Shown here piece by piece: positions 5,911 to 11,010 of a stretch of 11,010 nt of DNA (within the stretch, counting starts at the first letter, position 1; each line of letters begins with the position of its first letter). The stretch is from NCBI GenBank assembly GCA_024639205.1, contig JAHEIV010000054.1:1-11010 (forward strand), read 5' to 3'. The notes under the pieces are model-generated. The model made no database searches. It was not told the origin of the DNA and worked only from the letters and a program-made list of their open reading frames with translations. This DNA comes from Deltaproteobacteria bacterium. GTDB taxonomy: Bacteria > Desulfobacterota > Desulfobacteria > Desulfobacterales > SG8-13. The translations under genes and the position numbers were made by a program.

Positions 5911-6675
5911 CTATTTCTCGGAAGAAAAAAACCGGGCTTTCAAAAACTCACGGTTCAAGCGGGCGATATTGGTGATGTTGATTTCCTTGGGGCATTCGGC
6001 TTCACATTCCCGCTCGTTTGTGCAGTTTCCGAAACCGAGGCGATCCATTTCCCTGACCATTTGCGCAACCCGGCGGGCCGCCTCGGGTTTGCCCTGCGGC
6101 AGCAGGGCCAGGTGGGATACCTTGGCCCCAACAAATAACATGGCCGAAGCGTTCGGGCAGGCCGCCACGCAAGCGCCGCAACCGATGCAGGCAGCGGCAT
6201 CCATCGCCAGCTCAGCGGTTTCCTGGGGAACAAGGATGGCATTGCCGTCCGGCGCCCCCCCGGTGCTGGCCGATATGTAGCCCCCGGCCTGAATCAGTCG
6301 GTCGAGGGCGCTGCTGTCGACCGCCAGGTCTTTAATCACTGCAAAGGCCCTGGCGCGCCACGGTTCGATCACAATCGTATCGCCGTCGGAAAAGTGCCGC
6401 ATGTGCAGCTGGCATAGCGTGGTGCCCTTTTCGGGACCGTGGGGTCTGCCGTTGACCACTGCCCCGCAGGTACCGCAGATGCCTTCCCGGCAGTCATGAT
6501 CGAAAGCGATGGGCTCGGCGCCTTCCAGCGTCAGCTGTTCGTTGATGACATCGAGCATTTCCAGAAAGGACATATCCGTGGAGATGTCGCGGGCCTCGTA
6601 TGTCTCGAGCCGCCCGCTGCTTTGCGAGCCCGGCTGGCGCCAGACCTTCAATGTCAGGTTGATCGATTTCGTCAC
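5911..6675 (-). CDS. sdhB: Succinate dehydrogenase/fumarate reductase iron-sulfur subunit
   Basis: This 254-aa subunit carries electrons between the flavoprotein and the membrane cytochrome b. The N-terminal ferredoxin domain has C62, C67, C70 and C88 (HDCREGICGTCG ... TLCQLH) for the [2Fe-2S] centre. The C-terminal domain has CIGCGACVAACP (C163, C166, C169, C173) and CTNERECEAECPKEI (C218, C224, C228), which together ligate the [4Fe-4S] and [3Fe-4S] centres in this family. The ATG at 6675 overlaps the sdhA stop by four bases (ATGA), indicating translational coupling. mscS follows after 18 bp. The sequence alone cannot decide whether the enzyme works mainly as succinate dehydrogenase or as fumarate reductase. 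Confidence 0.96.
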   Translation of the reverse strand: MTKSINLTLKVWRQPGSQSSGRLETYEARDISTDMSFLEMLDVINEQLTLEGAEPIAFDHDCREGICGTCGAVVNGRPHGPEKGTTLCQLHMRHFSDGDTIVIEPWRARAFAVIKDLAVDSSALDRLIQAGGYISASTGGAPDGNAILVPQETAELAMDAAACIGCGACVAACPNASAMLFVGAKVSHLALLPQGKPEAARRVAQMVREMDRLGFGNCTNERECEAECPKEINITNIARLNREFLKARFFSSEK

Positions 6676-8585
6676 TTGTAGCTCCTTGTCGCCAGTTCGA
6701 CGTTTTCAAACACCAGCGGCTCCCTGTGGAAATTCGGCTCGATTCCCACGCCGGTGTATTCCCAGGCAGACACATGGCTGAAATGTTCATCGTCGCGTTT
6801 GGCCTCGTTTTCCCCGGTCTGGTAGGCTTCATTGAAATGACCGCCGCATGATTCCTGTCGATCCAGCGCATCGACAATCATCAGCTCGGCAAACTCCATG
6901 TAATCCGCCACCCGGCCGGCGCGCTCCAGGCTTTGATTGAAGTCTCGCTCTTGCCCGGGAACCAGCACGTTTTCCCAGAACTCCTCTCGGAGCTCCTGTA
7001 TCATGCTGCGTGCTTTGCCTAAACTGTCGTTGTTGCGGGCCATGCCGCAGTGGTCCCACATAATCAAACCGAGTTGCCGGTGGAAATCGTCCACCGTTCG
7101 CCGTCCGCCCACCGAAAGCAGCTTTTGGATCCGTTCACCGGTCTCGGCGGCCGCATCTTTGAAAGCCGGATGATCGGTCGTGATCTCGGCAAACTGACTG
7201 CCGGCGATGTAGCCGCCGATGGTATAGGGGATAACGAAAAATCCGTCGGCCAGCCCCTGCATTAAGGCGCTGGCTCCGAGCCGGTTGGCGCCGTGGTCGG
7301 AAAAATTGGCCTCACCCAGCACGAACAGGCCGTCGATGGTGCTCATCAGGTTGTAATCCACCCAGAGGCCGCCCATGGTGTAATGAACCGCCGGATAAAT
7401 CATCATGGGCGTTTCGTAAGGGTCCTCGCCGGTGATTTTCTCGTACATCTGAAACAGGTTGCCGTATTTACGGGTAATCAGATCCCTGCCGTCGCGCTTG
7501 ATGGCATCGGCAAAGTCAAGATAAACCGCAAGGCCGGTGTCTCCCACCCCTTTGCCCTGGTCGCACTGCTCCTTGGCGTTACGGGAGGCGACGTCGCGGG
7601 GCACCAGGTTGCCGAAGCTGGGGTACTTTTTTTCCAGGTAATAGTCCCGTTCCGCTTCAGAAATCTGACCCGGCGGCCGGTTGTCGCCGGCGCTGCCGGG
7701 AACCCATACGCGCCCGTCGTTTCTCAGGCTTTCACTCATCAGGGTCAATTTGGACTGATAGGTCCCGTGCACCGGTACGCAGGTGGGATGAATCTGTGTA
7801 AAGCAGGGATTCGCAAAAAAGGCACCGCGTCGGTAACATTTGAAGGTGGCCGACACGTTGGAGGCCATGGCATTTGTGGACAGAAAATAAACATTGCCGT
7901 AACCGCCGGTGCAAAGCACCACGGCGTGGGCCAGGTGCCTTTCCAGCTCACCGGTCACCAGGTTCCGGACGACGATGCCGCGGGCCTGGCCGTTGACCAC
8001 CACCAGTTCGAGCATTTCCCGGCGCGGGAAGATCTGCACCTTGCCGGCAGCCACCTGTCGCATCATCGCGCTGTAAGCACCCAGCAGCAGCTGCTGGCCG
8101 GTTTGTCCCCTGGCATAGAAAGTGCGGGAAACCTGGGACCCGCCGAAACTTCGGTTGGCCAGCAGGCCGCCGTAGTCCCGGGCAAAGGGGACCCCCAGCG
8201 CCACGCACTGATCGATGATGTTGTTGCTGATCTGCGCAAGACGGTAGACATTGGCTTCCCTGGCCCTGAAATCACCGCCCTTGACCGTGTCGTAAAACAG
8301 GCGCCAGATGCTGTCGCCCTCGTTGGTGTAGTTCTTGGCAGCGTTGATTCCGCCCTGGGCGGCGATGCTGTGAGCCCTGCGCGGGCTGTCCTGGATGCAA
8401 AACGTTTTCACATTATATCCCAGCTCTGCCAGGGAGGCCGAAGCGGTGCCTCCGGCAAGGCCGGTGCCAACGACGATGACGTCGAATTTTCTCTTGTTGG
8501 CCGGGTTGACCAGCTTCAGCTCAAACCGGTGCCGATCCCACTTTTGCGTCACGGAGCCGCCAGGAACTTTGCCGTCAAGCTGCAT
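6672..8585 (-). CDS. sdhA: Succinate dehydrogenase/fumarate reductase flavoprotein subunit
   Basis: This 637-aa catalytic subunit interconverts succinate and fumarate with covalently bound FAD. The dinucleotide-binding motif VVGTGLAGG is at 38-46. The flavin-linking histidine is H72 in RRAHSIAAQGGINAA. Active-site elements include QIHPT (H266), PRDVASR (329-335) and HYTMGG (H401), and the FAD-binding segment GEANFSDHGANRLG follows. The C-terminal helical domain ends normally. The start ATG 8585 has a GGAG SD eight bases upstream. Gene order C-A-B, with one cytochrome subunit and no SdhD, is that of the Bacillus/epsilonproteobacterial type B enzymes that use menaquinone. In sulfate reducers this enzyme serves acetate oxidation or fumarate respiration. 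The 98-bp gap to sdhC is long for an operon and contains an inverted repeat. Confidence 0.97.
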   Translation of the reverse strand: MQLDGKVPGGSVTQKWDRHRFELKLVNPANKRKFDVIVVGTGLAGGTASASLAELGYNVKTFCIQDSPRRAHSIAAQGGINAAKNYTNEGDSIWRLFYDTVKGGDFRAREANVYRLAQISNNIIDQCVALGVPFARDYGGLLANRSFGGSQVSRTFYARGQTGQQLLLGAYSAMMRQVAAGKVQIFPRREMLELVVVNGQARGIVVRNLVTGELERHLAHAVVLCTGGYGNVYFLSTNAMASNVSATFKCYRRGAFFANPCFTQIHPTCVPVHGTYQSKLTLMSESLRNDGRVWVPGSAGDNRPPGQISEAERDYYLEKKYPSFGNLVPRDVASRNAKEQCDQGKGVGDTGLAVYLDFADAIKRDGRDLITRKYGNLFQMYEKITGEDPYETPMMIYPAVHYTMGGLWVDYNLMSTIDGLFVLGEANFSDHGANRLGASALMQGLADGFFVIPYTIGGYIAGSQFAEITTDHPAFKDAAAETGERIQKLLSVGGRRTVDDFHRQLGLIMWDHCGMARNNDSLGKARSMIQELREEFWENVLVPGQERDFNQSLERAGRVADYMEFAELMIVDALDRQESCGGHFNEAYQTGENEAKRDDEHFSHVSAWEYTGVGIEPNFHREPLVFENVELATRSYK

Positions 8586-8599
8586 ATCGAATCTCCTCT

Positions 8600-8672
8600 G
8601 GGTTACGTGCCGAACCCGTTAGTATTACAGGTATATCATCAAATCATGTTGTGCAGAGTTCACGTGTTACCC
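8600..8672 (-). other. Interrupted inverted repeat between sdhC and sdhA
   Basis: Three paired segments face each other across a 42-base loop. GGGT (8600-8603) pairs with ACCC (8669-8672), ACGT (8605-8608) with ACGT (8662-8665), and GAAC (8612-8615) with GTTC (8658-8661), with small bulges between them. On the minus-strand mRNA it would end a few bases before the sdhA Shine-Dalgarno. It could set processing or relative expression of sdhC and sdhAB. There is no T tract, so it is not called a terminator. Confidence 0.3.
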
Positions 8673-8683
8673 GCCATCTGGAG

Positions 8684-9325
8684 TCAAGACACCGCCAGCA
8701 GATAGACCGGCAGCAAGCCGAACCCGAGCCCCACCAGCAGGCTGAAAACAAGACCCGCCCCCTGGATCAGCGGCATATACTTGGGGTGGTTTGCGCCCAA
8801 TGTCTGAAATGCACTCCAGAATCCGTGGCTCACATGAAAGGCCGCAACGATCATGGCGCAAACATAAAGGCCTACGGTCACCGGGTCTGTGAACGCAGCG
8901 GCGACGATGTCATAGATGGTGGTGCCGGTTTTGTCGACAAAGTGAAAGTTCAACAGGTGGTAGACCACAAAGCCGAGCAGCAGGATTCCGGTATAGGGCA
9001 TCGTACGGGAACCGACTGAGCGTCCCCCCGCGCTTCTGGTGACCGCATAGCGGCTGGGTCTGGCCGTAAAGTTCTGATAGAAAAGAACCAGGCCGGTGAT
9101 TACATGCACCGCCGCAAAAAACAGCAGCCCGGCTTCCATCACCTTCACCAGCGGCTCCAGCGAATGCAGGTGTTCGGCGTATGCGTTAAACGTTTGCCGG
9201 CCAACGTAAAGGGAGAGATTGCCGGCAAGGTGAGCGGCAAGAAACAGACAGAAACCGAGACCGGTGACCGCCATCATGGTTTTCTTGCCCACAGAAGATG
9301 CAAAGGTTTGCACAATCCAGTTCAT
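8684..9325 (-). CDS. sdhC: Succinate dehydrogenase/fumarate reductase cytochrome b subunit
   Basis: This 213-aa membrane anchor has five predicted hydrophobic segments (about 16-38, 62-84, 110-130, 148-168 and 185-211), as in single-subunit type B anchors that bind two hemes and the quinone. Candidate heme-ligand histidines sit in the expected helices: H32 (FLAAHLAGN), H74 (FAAVHVITG), H123 (FVVYHLLNF) and H164 or H167 (FHVSHGFW). The pattern parallels the four ligands of Bacillus SdhC. The open frame starts at 9373, but I chose ATG 9325 because GGAGG lies five bases upstream (plus-strand 9331-9335) and MNWIVQTFASSVGKK looks like the family N-terminus. It is the first gene of the sdhCAB-mscS transcript. 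Confidence 0.93.
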   Translation of the reverse strand: MNWIVQTFASSVGKKTMMAVTGLGFCLFLAAHLAGNLSLYVGRQTFNAYAEHLHSLEPLVKVMEAGLLFFAAVHVITGLVLFYQNFTARPSRYAVTRSAGGRSVGSRTMPYTGILLLGFVVYHLLNFHFVDKTGTTIYDIVAAAFTDPVTVGLYVCAMIVAAFHVSHGFWSAFQTLGANHPKYMPLIQGAGLVFSLLVGLGFGLLPVYLLAVS

Positions 9326-9375
9326 CACTGCCTCCGTTGGTGATGAATGTGATGCTGCGTAGAAAGTGCCCATCC

Positions 9376-9404
9376 ACTGTAGGTGGCTGACACGGCTGTG
9401 TCCA
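9376..9404 (-). promoter_or_regulatory. Predicted sigma70 promoter of the sdhCAB operon
   Basis: On the minus strand, TGGACA (plus 9399-9404, 5 of 6 to TTGACA) is followed by a 17-bp spacer and TACAGT (plus 9376-9381, 4 of 6 to TATAAT). Transcription would start near 9369, leaving about 44 bases before the sdhC ATG. A short inverted repeat, GACAC-GGCT-GTGTC (9389-9402), overlaps the -35 and spacer and could be an operator. The inverted-repeat element described separately begins four bases upstream of the -35. Confidence 0.5.
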
Positions 9405-9407
9405 ATT

Positions 9408-9529
9408 CATAAATGAGGATTTTTCCCGTTGGGCAGGGCCGCACCGGGGTTGCGGTGAGGCGCACTGGAGGTGCGCCGCAGCCCGAAGCTTGCGCAGCAC
9501 GCAGCCCAGCGGAAAAAAGACCATTTATG
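9408..9529. repeat. Inverted-repeat element (MITE- or REP-like) with internal hairpins
   Basis: The ends form an imperfect terminal inverted repeat of about 27 bases. Left, CATAAATG...TTTTTCCCGTTGGGC (9408-9434); the reverse complement of the right end (9504-9529) reads CATAAATG...TTTTTTCCGCTGGGC. The outer eight bases and the inner TGGGC are identical, and about 21-22 of 27 positions match with one gap. Between them lie CCGCA/TGCGG (9439-9443/9451-9455) and a perfect 7-bp stem GGCGCAC/GTGCGCC (9459-9465/9471-9477). The 122-bp unit has no transposase and no obvious target-site duplication. Open frames crossing it lack family resemblance. A non-autonomous element, a REP/BIME-like structure or a structured RNA are the alternatives. 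Confidence 0.55.
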
Positions 9530-9559
9530 GGCGGATAATAGCGAAAACAAAATACTTTT

Positions 9560-10147
9560 TTAAGAATTGGGTTTTTTTCTGTCAACCCTTATTTCCTGTT
9601 CGAGCAGTCGTCTGAGCCACCATTCGTCCCATTCGGTCTCGAGAATTTCCCCGGCCAGCTGCTTGCCGGTGTCGGTGGTCAACCGGCGCACTACGGGCGG
9701 CAGCCACTTGGACGGAGATCGATACCCCAGATCGGACAGAGCCTTTAAATCGAGAATCAGGGCCAGTTGATCAGCGTCGTGGGCCAGGCGAGCTTCCGGA
9801 GTTTGGTTGGCCTCATACTCGTCGATCAGCTCCGCCAGGGAATCACCAAAGGGAAGATCCAAAACCGTATCGACCAGCGCTTTGGTTTCGTCGGCCGTTA
9901 CGTATTCTTTCTGAACGGAATTCAGGTCTCCGATTCGTGATTCGGTCAGGTCATGGACCAGGCTCATGCTGATCAGGCGCAGGGCATTTCGTTGCGGCTC
10001 CATGCGGCTCATGACAAAGGCAATAAACGCCGTGCAAAAAGAGTGATCGGCGACCGATTCTCTGCCGGCGCCGAGAAATCCGAACCCCGAGCGCGGTATG
10101 GCTTTCAGCATTCTGGCCTGAAACAAAAGGTCCGAAATCCGACTCAT
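9560..10147 (-). CDS. HD-domain phosphohydrolase (YfbR/HDDC2-like)
   Basis: This 195-aa protein has the metal-binding pattern of HD-superfamily hydrolases: H35 in GRESVADHS, the HD pair H65-D66 in LVHDLTES, E69, and D124 in AHDADQLAL. Spacing and motifs resemble the YfbR/HDDC2 group of 5'-deoxynucleotidases, which remove phosphate from deoxynucleoside monophosphates, but I cannot prove the substrate. The C-terminal part is helical and ends with a basic RVDRKKPNS tail. Start ATG 10147 has a strong AAGGAG five to six bases upstream. It is transcribed divergently from tolQ. Downstream, between its stop and the inverted-repeat element, I see no clear terminator. Confidence 0.88.
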   Translation of the reverse strand: MSRISDLLFQARMLKAIPRSGFGFLGAGRESVADHSFCTAFIAFVMSRMEPQRNALRLISMSLVHDLTESRIGDLNSVQKEYVTADETKALVDTVLDLPFGDSLAELIDEYEANQTPEARLAHDADQLALILDLKALSDLGYRSPSKWLPPVVRRLTTDTGKQLAGEILETEWDEWWLRRLLEQEIRVDRKKPNS

Positions 10148-10261
10148 GCAATCTCCTTTTCTCGATCAGATCCGGTCATGGGATTTGTCTTACGATCTGA
10201 ATCCCGAAAATGCAACCGGAAAAGCAATTTCGTAAGCCGACATCGACAACTGCTTGAAATT

Positions 10262-10272
10262 ATATGTCATAT
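10262..10272. promoter_or_regulatory. 11-bp AT-rich palindrome upstream of tolQ
   Basis: ATATG-T-CATAT is a perfect palindrome around a single T. It lies 34 bases upstream of the predicted tolQ -35 and within the divergent region. It is AT-rich in GC-rich surroundings and could be a regulator site; short AT palindromes also arise by chance. Confidence 0.3.
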
Positions 10273-10306
10273 TTCCGTAAAACTTCCGGTTCGGGAGGCA
10301 ATCTGC

Positions 10307-10335
10307 TTGACAATGGGTCCCTGCTCGGTTACTCT
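10307..10335 (+). promoter_or_regulatory. Candidate sigma70 promoter of tolQ
   Basis: A perfect TTGACA (10307-10312) is followed after 17 bases by TACTCT (10330-10335), a weak -10 with 3 of 6 matches. The start point would be near 10342, giving a leader of about 27 bases. The -35 is the strong part of the call. Confidence 0.4.
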
Positions 10336-10343
10336 TACGATTT

Positions 10344-10358
10344 ATATACATTGTATAT
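10344..10358. promoter_or_regulatory. 15-bp palindrome just before the tolQ ribosome binding site
   Basis: ATATACA-T-TGTATAT is a perfect inverted repeat around one T. It sits immediately before the SD (TGAGG, 10358-10362), at about +3 to +17 of the predicted tolQ transcript. That is a classic place for a repressor operator, and in RNA it could form a weak hairpin touching the SD. Confidence 0.5.
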
Positions 10359-10368
10359 GAGGCACAAA

Positions 10369-11010
10369 ATGAGCTCCACCGACATCAATGTACTTGAAAT
10401 CTTTCTGAACGCTGGGCTGGTCGTTCAGCTGGTAATGTTGCTGCTACTGCTGTTTTCGATTTCATCCTGGGCGATCATCCTGATCAAAATCAGAATGATC
10501 GGCAGAGCGTTCAAGCAATCCGCCGGCTTCATCGATTTTTTCTGGAAAAGCCGGGACCTGTCGAATGCCTTTGCCAGAGCCAAGCAGCTGAACTACAGCC
10601 CGGTTGCGCGGGTGTTTCGGGTGGGTTATATTGAGCTGAAGAAAGTGAGTCAAACCGGCGCGGCAATGACTTCCCAAACGGTCAGCTCCGAAGAACAGCC
10701 GATGGGGTTTCAATTCACCGGCGTAGAGAATATTAAGCGTTCGCTGCGCCGGGCCATCGACACGGAGATGACCCGACTGACGCAGATGGTGCCGTTTCTG
10801 GCAACCACCGGAAACACCACGCCGTTTATCGGACTGTTTGGAACGGTCTGGGGTATCATGAACTCCTTTCACGCGATCGGACAGCGCGGTTCGGCCAACC
10901 TGGCCGTAGTGGCCCCGGGAATTTCCGAGGCATTGATCGCCACGGCGGCCGGCCTGGCAGTGGCCATCCCCGCAGTGATCGCATTTAATTATTTCACCCA
11001 GAAGATCAGG
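10369..11010 (+). CDS. tolQ: Tol-Pal system protein TolQ (3' end beyond window)
   Basis: 214 codons are open from ATG 10369 to the window edge, after an SD TGAGG (10358-10362) with six bases of spacing. TolQ forms, with TolR, the proton-driven motor of the Tol-Pal envelope system in the inner membrane. A first membrane helix spans about residues 17-39, followed by a long cytoplasmic region (40-138). Then comes the MotA/TolQ/ExbB core: PFLATTGNTTPFIGLFGTVWG (142-162, shown in part) leading through helix 2, and helix 3 near 185-207 (ISEALIATAAGLAVAIPAV). The GLFGTVWGIM block favours TolQ over ExbB, but an ExbB paralogue cannot be excluded without the downstream genes. Expected full length is about 230 aa, so only the last few residues are missing. 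Confidence 0.9.
   Translation, partial: MSSTDINVLEIFLNAGLVVQLVMLLLLLFSISSWAIILIKIRMIGRAFKQSAGFIDFFWKSRDLSNAFARAKQLNYSPVARVFRVGYIELKKVSQTGAAMTSQTVSSEEQPMGFQFTGVENIKRSLRRAIDTEMTRLTQMVPFLATTGNTTPFIGLFGTVWGIMNSFHAIGQRGSANLAVVAPGISEALIATAAGLAVAIPAVIAFNYFTQKIR

Larger units (their letters stand above)
10189..10341. repeat. Three copies of CTTACGA in the divergent HD-tolQ intergenic region
   Basis: CTTACGA occurs at 10189-10195 and 10334-10340 in direct orientation, both within the nine-base TCTTACGAT, and as TCGTAAG at 10230-10236. The rightmost copy overlaps the predicted -10 of tolQ. Three copies of a heptamer in about 150 bp of a regulatory region suggests a binding site, but this is not proof. 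Confidence 0.35.

Noticed and set aside
7293..8705. 470-aa plus-strand open frame
   Set aside because: It lies opposite sdhA, whose sequence is unmistakable. Long antisense frames are expected in GC-rich genes, and the peptide shows no family resemblance.
9325..9585. 86-aa and overlapping minus-strand open frames across the inverted-repeat element
   Set aside because: They have no SD and no family resemblance, and they span the terminal repeats and sdh promoter.

Overview
The window looks like chromosome of a Gram-negative, GC-rich bacterium of the Deltaproteobacteria/Desulfobacterota. A relative of sulfate reducers such as the Desulfobacterales is my best guess, made from gene content and protein style and not from a search. 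Almost everything is housekeeping. There is no phage, integrase, intact transposase or CRISPR array.

Layout. (1) Positions 1-142: the N-terminus of a DUF1015-family protein leaving the window on the minus strand. (2) Positions 254-615: a sigma70-like promoter and two tandem serine tRNAs, anticodons CGA and GGA. (3) Positions 784-3957: a plus-strand cluster dnaX - ybaB/ebfC - recR - YkgJ-type Cys-cluster gene, that is, a clamp-loader subunit, a nucleoid-associated protein, a recombination mediator and a metal-binding protein of unknown role. dnaX/ybaB and recR/ykgJ overlap, but a 246-bp spacer with a perfect 16-bp palindrome separates ybaB from recR. (4) Positions 3997-4651: a 93-aa minus-strand gene of unknown function, abutting on the other strand a 5'-truncated remnant of glutamate racemase (murI). 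(5) Positions 9325 down to 4744, minus strand: sdhC - sdhA - sdhB (succinate dehydrogenase/fumarate reductase with a single di-heme cytochrome b subunit), then an MscS-type channel 18 bp downstream. (6) Positions 9408-9529: a compact inverted-repeat element with internal hairpins just upstream of the sdhC promoter. (7) Positions 9560-10147, minus: an HD-domain phosphohydrolase. (8) Positions 10369-11010, plus: the start of tolQ, running off the end, behind a promoter region rich in small palindromes.

How the genes work together. SdhCAB couples succinate/fumarate interconversion to the quinone pool at the membrane. MscS is probably a passenger on that transcript. DnaX, YbaB and RecR form the widely conserved replication/recombination cluster. 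TolQ presumably opens a tol-pal envelope operon that continues beyond the window.

I see no clear new multi-gene system. The items most worth a second look are the inverted-repeat element at 9408-9529, the murI remnant with its neighbouring unknown gene, the A8 slippery site near the end of dnaX, and the palindromes in front of tolQ.
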